This document shows positions 45,637 through 54,977 of a stretch of 64,000 bases of DNA, one piece after another (the stretch's first letter is position 1; every line of letters begins with the position of its first letter). Origin of the DNA: Sclerotinia nivalis (taxonomy: Eukaryota > Ascomycota > Leotiomycetes > Helotiales > Sclerotiniaceae); NCBI GenBank assembly GCA_029531795.1, contig JAPEIS010000005.1, positions 742,001 through 806,000 on the forward strand, written 5' to 3'. A program made the translations under genes and the position numbers. The notes below the pieces were generated by a model that saw only the letters and a program-made list of their open reading frames with translations, made no database searches and was not told the DNA's origin.

Positions 45637-48197
45637 CGCTTATTGATCGAATTAAAATACCCCGAAAAAGCTAGACCATAGTATGACACACCTTTATGAT
45701 CATATGAAAAGCCTTTATTTTCAGGTTCTAGACCTCTAATTCGTTTAGAGGTTCGAATTTCGGGTTTTTCGAAAGAGTTTTCTTCGATTTCAACATCCGA
45801 AAGCTCTGATTCGTCGGATATTTCGACTATTTCCCTTTCAGGAGTAGGGGTTTCTACTATAATTGAAGTTGAATTTTCTTCTTCTTGACTTATAGTATTA
45901 ATAGGTTCGAAATCAGGGCTTTCTTCTTCCAAAATATTTAAATCCTGATTTTTATATTCATCGGAATATTTTAAATTCTCCTGAATATCAACATCCCTTG
46001 CACTAATCACTCTTTTTATTGCAGGGATATATATTAGAAAGTTATTAGAGGATTCAAAACCTACTAATATACCTTTTCGAGCCCTAAAATCCATTTTCCC
46101 TTTTCGAATTTCTTTGTTATTCAATATATAAGTGAGTGAACCTAGTATTTTTATGTAATCTAGATTAGGTTTCTTATTATATATCAATTCGAAAGGTGAT
46201 GATTTAATAGAACTATTATAGGTTCTATTCTTGATATGGGCTATAGCCTGAATTAGATAAGGCCATAGAAAAAGAGGAATATCTTTTTCTTTAATTAGAC
46301 ATAATAATCTTTCGATTATATATCTATTTAATACCTCAGCTATTCCATTTTGGGAATGCGTATACGGGCTTATATACTCTGAAATAATCCCGTGATTTTT
46401 GATGAAAATAGACCATTTATTCGATAAAAACTCTAGAGCATTATCTAGTCTTAATATTTTAATGTTAATTTTAAACTGAGTTTTAATTAGATTATAAAAC
46501 TCTATTAGAATATCGTAGGCTTGTGATTTGAATTTAATGGGATATACCCAAATAGCTCTAGTAGCCCATTCCGTAAAGGTTAAAAAGTATTTTTCACCTT
46601 TAATTCCTGTAATTCGAAAGGGCCCTGCAATATCAAGGCTGAATTTTTCGAATTTATTCGATATAGGAGGTATTTCAGAAGGTTCTCGGCTTATTATTTG
46701 ATGGAATTTGCCGAATTTACATGGTTCGCATGTATTTAAATCAGATATATTATCTTCTGATTTAATATTTAAGGATTTGATGAGATGATCCTTATTGATA
46801 TGACCTAATCTCTTATGCATTAGATTCAAATCGATTTTATTGGCTAATAGCTCTGGTTCTTCTTCGAATTCAGAGCTGTTATTGGTATTAATGCTTTCGA
46901 TATATTTAGAGTTTATTTTAAAATCTAAATAATAAGCATTATTGATCCAAGGAGCTGTGGTTTTAATATTATACCCTTTATGAACTAGGTTGATTTTGTC
47001 TCCAGGAGGGATAATATGACTAGCCCAACCTCTAGTAGCTATTTTATTCGTACTAATTAAGGTTGTAGCTAATTTGGGTATATAATATACCCCTTGAATA
47101 ATCACCTCTGAATTATTATTAATAATAATAGGAATATCGCCTATTCCTTCGATTGAGACGTTTTCACCACTAGCTACAGTGATACAATGATTCTTTAATG
47201 GTTTATAATTAATAAACCATTCTTTATTAGGGCAATAATGTTCTGTGGCACCGGAATCTAATATGAATTTATATTTCGAAATATTAGCTAAATTAGCTAT
47301 TCCGATATTATGATTCACAGTCATTAACTGTTTGTTTGAAAGAGGGTTCTTTTTGCTCGAATCATTATTCGAATTCGAATTTGAATTAGAATTAGATTGC
47401 TTATTATTAGCACCCTTATTATTCTTTAATTCAGGGTATTTAATGAAGCATTTTGATTCTAAATGACCCTTCTTTCGGCAATGACTACAATAAGGAGTTT
47501 TATTCTTATTTTTAAAGCTAGCCTTATTTGCATTGAAATCTGTATTAGATTTCATTCTAGCCTCTTCAGATATTAATTCAGAAAATAAATTATCTAAATC
47601 AATATTGTTGTCATTATTAGCTAGCTCCTTAGCTAATTCTTCGTATTTTCTAGAGGCAAAACCATCGAAAGAACTAGGTAGGCCTCTAAAAAGAAACCAT
47701 GCTATAAAAGCCTTCGGAATTTCGTATTTCATTGATTTTAAATAGTTATACGATGATTGAATAGAATTAGTATAATCATCCATATCATCAGAACTATTAT
47801 AATTGGATTCTATTAGTTTATTCAGATATCTCCCCATTAGTTCTAGTGAAGATTCTCCGAATATTTTATTAATAGCTTCCCAGAGAGTTTTAGCCGTAGT
47901 TTTATCCTTAAATCTTTCGACTAATTCGAAGCTAATTATAGATTTAATAGCTCCTAAAGCTCTCTTTTCATTTCGAAGATATTCGGAAGCTTTTTCATTG
48001 AATTTAATAGCCAATTCTGGGGTATAAGGCTCTCCTTTATCATTTACATATAATGATTTATTTGGAGGCGTTTCGGATCCATCGATATAAGGCATAAAAC
48101 CATTAATTTCGAGGTATAATTTAGCCTTATTTATCCATTCAATATAATTAGACCTCCCTTTTAAGGGTTCTCCTTTAAAAGTTATACCAGAAGCCAT
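45633..48197 (-). CDS. Copia gag-protease-integrase polyprotein
   Basis: 854 codons from ATG 48197 (MASGITFKGEPLKGRSNY). Gag comes first, with a CCHC zinc knuckle CSHCRKKGHLESKC at about 236-249. The aspartic protease is ILDSGATEHYC at about 314. The integrase HHCC module is HKRLGHINKDH...CEPCKFGKFH (about 460-505). The integrase core has Asp in SLDIAGPF (about 519), Asp in LRLDNALEF (about 582) and Glu in NGIAEVLN (about 619). All catalytic residues are present. The acidic linker after integrase ends at the TGA where the reverse transcriptase frame takes over. Confidence 0.94.
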   Translation of the reverse strand: MASGITFKGEPLKGRSNYIEWINKAKLYLEINGFMPYIDGSETPPNKSLYVNDKGEPYTPELAIKFNEKASEYLRNEKRALGAIKSIISFELVERFKDKTTAKTLWEAINKIFGESSLELMGRYLNKLIESNYNSSDDMDDYTNSIQSSYNYLKSMKYEIPKAFIAWFLFRGLPSSFDGFASRKYEELAKELANNDNNIDLDNLFSELISEEARMKSNTDFNANKASFKNKNKTPYCSHCRKKGHLESKCFIKYPELKNNKGANNKQSNSNSNSNSNNDSSKKNPLSNKQLMTVNHNIGIANLANISKYKFILDSGATEHYCPNKEWFINYKPLKNHCITVASGENVSIEGIGDIPIIINNNSEVIIQGVYYIPKLATTLISTNKIATRGWASHIIPPGDKINLVHKGYNIKTTAPWINNAYYLDFKINSKYIESINTNNSSEFEEEPELLANKIDLNLMHKRLGHINKDHLIKSLNIKSEDNISDLNTCEPCKFGKFHQIISREPSEIPPISNKFEKFSLDIAGPFRITGIKGEKYFLTFTEWATRAIWVYPIKFKSQAYDILIEFYNLIKTQFKINIKILRLDNALEFLSNKWSIFIKNHGIISEYISPYTHSQNGIAEVLNRYIIERLLCLIKEKDIPLFLWPYLIQAIAHIKNRTYNSSIKSSPFELIYNKKPNLDYIKILGSLTYILNNKEIRKGKMDFRARKGILVGFESSNNFLIYIPAIKRVISARDVDIQENLKYSDEYKNQDLNILEEESPDFEPINTISQEEENSTSIIVETPTPEREIVEISDESELSDVEIEENSFEKPEIRTSKRIRGLEPENKGFSYDHKGVSYYGLAFSGYFNSINKR

Positions 48198-48671
48198 TTT
48201 TAAGCTTTTATATGTAAGCTATATGGACTTTTAATCTAGTATAGTATTAATACTAATTTTGATGAATTTAGTATTAAAATTTGAATGGAATTCGATAGTG
48301 ATTCGATTTAATATCGAAATTAGATCGATTTCGGTATAATAAACCAGCCACCTCTTAAATTAGATCTTTATTTTAAACTTTATAAAATAAAGCCTAAATA
48401 AGCTAGGGCACCTTGGTATGAAGAAATTGATATATCACCCGCTATGGGTAGCGTATAGCTTAAATATATCGTCTAGGGACCTAATTTTATTCACTCAATT
48501 AGGTTTAGCTTCAGGGACGCAGGCCTCAGGGTTTATTTTAGTATATTTCGATAATAATTCAATATGATATTGATATTATATCGATATAGTGATATTCGAC
48601 AGCTCAATAGCTATAATATTATAGCTTTGAATCGAGCTAGTACCCCTTTTTAAGCTAGTATTTGACTAGCC
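48198..48671 (-). other. 5' leader of the copia element
   Basis: Untranslated region between the primer-binding site and the gag ATG. No long frame. It probably holds the packaging signal. Confidence 0.6.
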
Positions 48672-48683
48672 GGGCTCATAACC
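48672..48683 (-). other. Primer-binding site for a half-tRNA-iMet
   Basis: On the minus strand GGTTATGAGCCC directly follows the 5' LTR. It is complementary to GGGCTCATAACC, the anticodon arm of initiator tRNA-Met, as in copia-type elements primed by a cleaved tRNA-iMet. Confidence 0.8.
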
Positions 48684-49213
48684 TCTCGTAGGAGGTTGAT
48701 CGGATAATAATAAATAATATAATAATAATACTATAATATTATTTATTATAATAGTGGAAGACTTAGTCGTATTTAGCTTAGGAGTGATCGAATATATGAA
48801 CAATAGAATATTGAAGTCAGAATTATATATATATTGAATATTGAATTTTTTATCTGCTTATTTTTTCGAAGAATTCTTTGAAGAAGATCTTCGTATTTAT
48901 AGATTTTAATGAGATTCTACACTATTCTATGATTATAAATAAGATCGATTTAAATCGAATCTTATAGAATCATTTTATATAATAAAAGGAAATAATAACC
49001 AATAGTATTCAATCTGAGAATAAGAAAATTCTATATGCTTCCATTTCATTCTATTCCATTATAAATCATTCTGATATGATATATGATCGAAATTTTATAT
49101 AATAATAAAATTTAATAATATGAAATCATATTATTAATATATCACGTGATCATATAACTATTGGTTCGGTAAATATTATTAAGTGTTTTAATAACTTATT
49201 AGGAATTCTCACA
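48684..49213 (-). repeat. 5' LTR of the copia element
   Basis: 530 bp, begins TGTGAGAATTCC on the minus strand. It carries the element's promoter. Confidence 0.96.
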
Positions 49214-49218
49214 GATAT
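49214..49218. repeat. Target-site duplication, right copy (GATAT)
   Basis: Matches 43437-43441 and sits inside the host reading frame. Confidence 0.93.
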
Positions 49219-49941
49219 GAATGAGTAGGATGATGCCCAATACGCTGTAAAGAGGAAGAGGGGGGAGTATTTGAGACGCCAGAGGGGTCGAGTATAAGGA
49301 ATTATGAGGGTGGTGATGTAAAGGGTGTAGGATTGTGAGTAAATGATTGGAAGGATTGATAGGGTTGCGGAAGGGAAAGCGCGGACGGCGGATAGGTTGT
49401 GTAAAGGTGTGTGGGAAGTCGAGAGGAAGAGGGTGAAGATGGAGTTGAAGAGGGTGAGGGGAACAGGCGAAGAAAGAGTATAGGGAGTTTGGATGCTGGC
49501 GTTCGCGGTGCGGGTTATGAATAGGGTGGTGACATGATCGGTAGATGTAGTGTGCGAAAGCAGAGTGATAAGCGAAAGGGAGAAGATAGTTGGGATTATA
49601 AGGCGAAACGACCGTCGGAATATGGAAGACGTGATGGTTTGTTTTGTCGGAGAGCTAATGAAGGAGATGCAGAGTGTTCTTGCTGATAAGAAAATAAATG
49701 ACGAATATATGAGCGATTCATTCCAGAAGATTGGTGAGAGGATCTTGCGAATGAGGTTTTGATAGGTCGGTGTATCTGGAGGGAATGTAATGATATTGCT
49801 CTTGACCGTAGCAGGAACAAACGTTTGTAGGAATGTCCATAGGAAAGTCTGCGTTATGAGAAAGCCGCGCAGGCCTAGAAGGTAGGTCGATGGAGGAGTA
49901 CTTGGAGGTGGCGGTAGAGAAAGTGATTTCATGGTGGTCAT

Positions 49942-50597
49942 CGCAATCGGTCTTCCTGGCCTTCTAAATTTTTCTCGCTATAGATGGACGAGGATCCCAA
50001 AAAAAATCCGAGAGGTGTGCAACTCAGCCCTGATTGAAAAAGGGTTTTCTAAAGGAGACTTCAGATATTTACCTGGAGTAAGCTTTGATACTTACTCAGA
50101 GTGAGAGTTCCAGTAACTAGGCTCCCTAATAGTCTAACCTGCAATCCACACTATTGGAAACCCTGTTCGGACTATCTTACGCCTTCGATGTGAGCTGTAA
50201 TGTTTCATGTAAAAACAAACATTTCCGAGACTTGACTTGATTTGTCTCGGGTAAAAGAAAGGGGGTAATAATTACAGTATTGGATCCACAAGACAATGTC
50301 AAAGCTCTGAGAGTTGATGGAGTCCGACTTTCTGGCGTCAATAACGAGGCAATAACTTCCGGTCCCAACTTTAAAGTCTTTGAATTTTGTGAATAGTAGC
50401 ATTGGTTTCCAGGCATAGATTAAGCATTAATATGTGATAGGTGATTTGGTAATAAATAATTGATATTTTGAAGAGATTAAGTTTGTTCCTCGGAAGAGAA
50501 ATATTATGTACTTTGGGTAAATGTGTTGCCCGCCATAAACTACCACCATTGCAAAAACAACTACGTACCCTTCATTCATTTCTCAAGCCTTAATAAT
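49942..50597. other. Intergenic upstream of the split gene, no gene seen
   Basis: Promoter of the interrupted acyltransferase-like gene and 3' end of the next minus-strand gene. Short open frames at 50177-50416 have no family features. Confidence 0.5.
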
Positions 50598-53500
50598 CTA
50601 GTTTCCGTTGACATGCACCTCACCCTCGGCGAACTTGCCCTTCAACATCTTACTAGTGGGACTAATAGTAGGTTCTTGCACAACTCCCTCCTCACACTCA
50701 ATAATCCGAATCTCTACGCCATTCACCTTCTCCTTCCCTTTCCCCGTATTTTCAACCTCATTCTCCTCAATCAGTGCTGCACCACTCACAACAGGAATCC
50801 CGTCAACCATCCCATTCCGGTCCAACCAATCCCTCCCAAATGGTGTTAACGTTGGCCTTCCCCGCAATGGCTCTTCCCTTGAATCTCTCTTGATATCCCC
50901 CGCTAACCCTTTTCCGCATAACCCTGCGATTAATGATAATAATGGTAATGATAAAAATAACACCGTATAACATACGACGGCCGTCACAATTAATACTGCC
51001 CAATACGGTAAGATATTGTTGAGCGTAATGCAGACCCAAGCACCAAGGGACCAAAATATCATACCGTGGAATAGATACATGCTAAAGACGTGTGGGAATA
51101 AGAGCATGAGGTGTTTAACGGAAAGAAATGACTGAACGAAAGGTGATATAGATGCGAGGCATTGAATTGCGGTACAGAAGATGAGGCCATTAAAATGAGG
51201 GACCCAATACCCTGGATAGCCCGGGTATCCGGAATTTTGAGTGATAGTAGCCGGAAGACCTGTGTTTGGGTCGGGATGTATGAGCGTTTCTTTAGCTATA
51301 ATGCTGTAATTTAGCCATTGGTTGAACGTATCTGCGCTGAGGGCTAGGAGGGTGAAAATTGTCAGGATCAAAATAAGAGGATAGTATATGAGAGGATGTT
51401 TGTGCAGGTATTTTGGGATGTGGTAAGTAATTTCGAGATCGGTGAGTAGAATGCCGATCCAAAAAAAGGAGGACCAGGATAGTGAATACCAGTTTATGAG
51501 GAGAGAGAAAAGGTAGAAAGGGAGACGTTTGCTCGGGCTTGGAATAGAAGTTATTAGAAGGATGGCGAGAAGTGTGGTCCATGATCCCTGTATAATTACA
51601 GGAATGGTCCAGAGAACACCGGTACAGTAGTTGAAAGTTATGAGAGGAACTGCGTTTGGGATTGTGTATGCGAGTGCGATAACTTCATTGAGAAGATATC
51701 CGATGTGCGGAAAGGGCGTAACGTAAGGCCAGGTGCTCCATGTAATTGATGGCAAGAAAGGAAGGTAATACGTTGCTCCCGATAAGATGAGAAAGTATTC
51801 TAGAAAGACGAACGCGAGAACAGGTAACATGATTTGAAATACTCGACCGACTATCTTTTGAGATATAGAAGAGAGGTCTCCATCCCGTAGAAAAGGTGCA
51901 ATGAGGAATCGAGCGGAGGTTGTAAAAAAAAGACCGAGGGCTCCTTGATTGAGAAAAAAAGGTACGATGGTTTTATTGATCCATATTTCAGCGGGATAGT
52001 GGGCAAAGGCACCGGGGGCAATGACGGCCGGTACGAAGGTTAGGCAGAAGTGAAGGACAGTTACGTTGATTGCTGCGACTGTGATAAGACCGGCTAAGTG
52101 ATCCACTCTTTGACTGTTGTCGATGGGGGATGCACTTCCATTTGTTGAGAATTTCGATGTGGGAAATACATTTGTGGTATCTTTTCTATCTGGATGGGTA
52201 TCAATGTAAGTTTGGACATTTTTCTGACGCTGTGGCTCTATGACGTTCGATTCGATATTAAGTGTTACATCGTCCAACGTATCTACGGTGGTAGTATTGT
52301 TAAGCCCCGAGAGTCGTCTAGACTTTTCATGTAGATTAAAATCGAATCGGCTAGCGGTGGGCGAATTTTGCCATGAGTGAGGTTGGTTAGAAGGTAGTTC
52401 ATTGATAGACATCGCATTGTCACTATTCTCGCCTGAAGTACTTCCGCGAGTATCCCATCCGGGGTCAACTTTGCTGTATATTTGGTCAATAGATCCAATG
52501 CCACTCAAGCCTCGTCCGCCAGAAACTGAATGGCTTGCGGATGAAAAATTGAATGAAGATATTAAGGTTGATGATTCCGAATTATAGGATTCAATTCTGG
52601 TCCGATATGAAGGTGCAGGGGTCAAGCTTGTGTTTCTGCAGTGTGTGTAGGGTGAAGGAGGAGGACTCATCACACTATTATCGTCTTCTGGAATGTGTTG
52701 GACTTCCTCCTCTTTCTTCTTGAAAACTTTGAGCTTAAGAAGAGCATTCACTAGAGCTGTCAGAGTAACCACTATACAGCCTATGCTGAACCAAATAGCT
52801 ACCCATCGAAGTGTACCACGAGCAACACGCTGTTCCCATGGATCTGAAGCGGTTGACGGAAAAGGCGAAGAGCCCCGTAAAGTTGTATTGTCCATTGAAC
52901 ATGCGACAGTAAGGTTGCATTGCGCATCGAAATTCGCATGATCTGTAGAATTCATCAATGACGAATTGAAGAAGAGTCGAACCCATCCAATGTTTGCATC
53001 TGAGATAGAAATGGGTGGGCCTTGCATCGAATATGGATTTCCTGTAGACCAATGCTTGATAAAGAAGGGCGAGGGAGTTGATGGTACAGAGTCATTCTTC
53101 TTGGAGATTGATCTGACAAGAACGCTTCCGATATACCAATTAACTTCACTCTCCGTCCAGTCCAATCGAAACTCGTTGTAATCATATAGCGAGATATTCT
53201 TCCCGGCAAAAGTACTGAAGTTTGTGCCAAGTGATGGATCTGGAAATTCCGAATGAACCAAACTTGTGACCCAGGAAGTCGAATTTTGGTTGGTGTTCAT
53301 GATATTGATTTCCATTGATTCTGTCTCATTATATCGAAATATCATTGAGAGAGAAGTCCCCCCAACTCCCTGATTTGAAGGACGAAGATGTGCACGTGCT
53401 GAACCATATTTGATATCTTGCCTTACAGTCCGGATGCCACCACCTGTTACCAAGTGATCACTATTCGGTGGATCTACTGATAATTTGAGGGACGTCGTGA

Positions 53501-53981
53501 AAGGTCTACCAGATGGCGAGGGCGATGGTATTGGATCATTGGCAGTTGAAGAGTTCTCGCCTCCTCCACCAATCGTATATGAAACGTTCCGGTGCGGAGA
53601 GTTTGACGAAATCTGTCGTGAGGAACGTGATCTGGATGAAGGTAGAGACCAGGACTCATCGTTATCGGACGTGAATAACGAACTGTTAAGAAAGTTGATG
53701 TTTGTAGGATTGGAACCTTGACGAAATATACTGTTGTAATCCTTCTCATATCTGTTTTCGTATGACTGAAGTATGAAGTCGTCGGAGAGAGTATCGGTTT
53801 CATTGAAATAAACTATTAGAGATTCCGTGAAGAGGTTTCCATTCACGATATCATAGTATCCGCATGAGCAATCACCATTCGAAGAAACGATAGGTGCAGA
53901 AGAAGAAGATTGGGCATAGACGGAGAATGCAATGGTAAAGAGTAAAGACAGAATGGAAAGGGCGTACATGGTCGATAACAA
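50598..53981 (-). CDS. Signal peptide - GH16-like domain - membrane acyltransferase-3-like fusion protein
   Basis: A single exon of 1127 residues. The signal peptide is at 1-23 (LSILSLLFTIAFSVYAQ). A GH16/concanavalin-like domain spans about 35-365, with VRQDIKYGSARAHLRPS, RYNETESMEINIMNTN, NEFRLDWTESEVNWYIGS and RLFFNSS. The family's catalytic E-x-D-x-x-E site reads E-I-N-I-M here (about 222-226), so hydrolysis is unlikely and glycan binding is more plausible. A membrane segment (WVAIWFSIGCIVVTLTALVN) is followed by a Ser-rich cytosolic linker (about 420-620). An acyltransferase-3-like multi-pass domain then runs from about 640 to 1030 (HFCLTFVPAVIAPGAF, NQGALGLFFTTSARFLIAPF, FHGMIFWSLGAWV). 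The cytosolic tail is charged. Many N-glycosylation sequons lie in the lumenal part. It is divergent from the glycosyltransferase gene, so it may bind and acylate the glycan that enzyme makes. The fusion call is firm in outline; function is inference. Confidence 0.84.
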   Translation of the reverse strand: MLSTMYALSILSLLFTIAFSVYAQSSSSAPIVSSNGDCSCGYYDIVNGNLFTESLIVYFNETDTLSDDFILQSYENRYEKDYNSIFRQGSNPTNINFLNSSLFTSDNDESWSLPSSRSRSSRQISSNSPHRNVSYTIGGGGENSSTANDPIPSPSPSGRPFTTSLKLSVDPPNSDHLVTGGGIRTVRQDIKYGSARAHLRPSNQGVGGTSLSMIFRYNETESMEINIMNTNQNSTSWVTSLVHSEFPDPSLGTNFSTFAGKNISLYDYNEFRLDWTESEVNWYIGSVLVRSISKKNDSVPSTPSPFFIKHWSTGNPYSMQGPPISISDANIGWVRLFFNSSLMNSTDHANFDAQCNLTVACSMDNTTLRGSSPFPSTASDPWEQRVARGTLRWVAIWFSIGCIVVTLTALVNALLKLKVFKKKEEEVQHIPEDDNSVMSPPPSPYTHCRNTSLTPAPSYRTRIESYNSESSTLISSFNFSSASHSVSGGRGLSGIGSIDQIYSKVDPGWDTRGSTSGENSDNAMSINELPSNQPHSWQNSPTASRFDFNLHEKSRRLSGLNNTTTVDTLDDVTLNIESNVIEPQRQKNVQTYIDTHPDRKDTTNVFPTSKFSTNGSASPIDNSQRVDHLAGLITVAAINVTVLHFCLTFVPAVIAPGAFAHYPAEIWINKTIVPFFLNQGALGLFFTTSARFLIAPFLRDGDLSSISQKIVGRVFQIMLPVLAFVFLEYFLILSGATYYLPFLPSITWSTWPYVTPFPHIGYLLNEVIALAYTIPNAVPLITFNYCTGVLWTIPVIIQGSWTTLLAILLITSIPSPSKRLPFYLFSLLINWYSLSWSSFFWIGILLTDLEITYHIPKYLHKHPLIYYPLILILTIFTLLALSADTFNQWLNYSIIAKETLIHPDPNTGLPATITQNSGYPGYPGYWVPHFNGLIFCTAIQCLASISPFVQSFLSVKHLMLLFPHVFSMYLFHGMIFWSLGAWVCITLNNILPYWAVLIVTAVVCYTVLFLSLPLLSLIAGLCGKGLAGDIKRDSREEPLRGRPTLTPFGRDWLDRNGMVDGIPVVSGAALIEENEVENTGKGKEKVNGVEIRIIECEEGVVQEPTISPTSKMLKGKFAEGEVHVNGN

Positions 53982-54977
53982 CAGTTACAAGTAACGATAG
54001 AAAAAAATCCTTCGAGGTTGCCTTCATCATGACTTCAACTTGTCAAAAAGGACACCACGAGATAAATCTTAAAACGCACGCCCATAAGTTGTCGTGGGTG
54101 TCAAATTCAAATGCCCAGATCCTCGAGAGCTGAGACGGGCGACCGCAATCCATCATGTCTTATTTACGTTTTGCTTTTTGAGAAGACTTGGAATGAAATG
54201 AGAAGTAACTTCCTGTTTACCAAGGACTTCTTAGACAGTATAAGGAATATTGCGAATTTCGCTGGCTTCACGAGTGGTCGAAGAAAAACTTTTGGCTTCA
54301 ACCGAAAGTTACAGCCCCGCACGTGCCTAGCGCTATAGGGGCTTCGGTGGCTTCAGTGGCTCATTCAGTGGCATTTTAGCTTCCGTTGGTTGGGTGGTTC
54401 TTCCAGTGATAAATTTAGATTTTCGACTTTCTTATCCGCAAACATCAATTTCCCAACACACACTGTACCTAGTGTATAATTTTCAAATTGCTTAGATCTT
54501 TTACTATTTACTTACATAGTGAGACGAGACCTCACCACCTCAAGAGAACCTCTATGTTTATTGAGTGGCTTGAAACAATCAATACCAAACATCTCTCGCC
54601 ATTCAAGAGAGGCAGAACTATCTAGTAGTCTAGAACATCTGTGTTGAGCTTTGAGACAATAAGTCTCTTACGAATTGACATATCATATTCTCTACCTTCT
54701 CAATATCCCCATGCTCTAATTGCAACAAGTAAGCAATGTTGCGGAAGACCACCTGCTTTCAATAGTTTGATCAGCTTGGGCATGGTGCTATTCATGGATT
54801 ATACCAAGACTTCATTAAGACGAACCTCGTCCATGGTTTTGAATCTCTTGCGGAGTGCGAAATGGATGCACAGCGTTGTCTGTTTGTTGATATCCTTCTA
54901 ATCATTCACGAGCCTCTTTCCCTCATTTCTTCCTTACGCAAATTTAATACCTTCGGTTCTCTGTTTGTTCACATAAG
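53982..54977. promoter_or_regulatory. Divergent promoter of the GH16-acyltransferase and glycosyltransferase genes
   Basis: A 996-bp spacer, long enough for two promoters. Imperfect GGCTTC(A/G) units cluster at about 54262-54400. Short open frames (54111-54338, 54641-54901) show no family features. Confidence 0.5.

Larger units (their letters stand above)
43442..49213 (-). mobile_element. Ty1/copia LTR retrotransposon, full length and young
   Basis: A 5772-bp element in minus orientation, with LTRs of 529 and 530 bp that differ by one T in a homopolymer, and a 5-bp target duplication GATAT. In element order: 5' LTR (49213-48684), primer-binding site at 48683, leader, gag-protease-integrase frame (48197-45633), reverse transcriptase-RNase H frame (to 44008), polypurine tract and 3' LTR (43970-43442). 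Integrase lies before reverse transcriptase, which defines Ty1/copia. LTR ends read TGTGAG...CGAGA, so the 3' end is GA rather than the usual CA. The near-identical LTRs indicate recent insertion. Confidence 0.97.
42757..49941 (-). pseudogene. Acyltransferase-3-like membrane protein gene split by a Ty1/copia insertion
   Basis: The 5' part is 49941-49214 and the 3' part is 43436-43039 plus 42974-42757 (intron GTAAGT...GAAG). Removing the element and one copy of the 5-bp target duplication leaves 1344 bp, an exact multiple of three, and a continuous frame of about 447 codons. So the gene was intact until the insertion, about 243 codons in. The product is hydrophobic with about ten membrane segments. 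It starts MTTMKSLSLPPPP, then TYLLGLRGFLITQTFLWTFL and FLSARTLCISF, then a SIFRRSFRLIIPTIFSL block. These match the order of motifs in the acyltransferase-3-like half of the neighbouring 50598-53981 protein. As it stands, translation from 49941 would run into the LTR and stop about 20 residues later. The family call rests on motif order and topology and is moderately sure. Confidence 0.8.
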
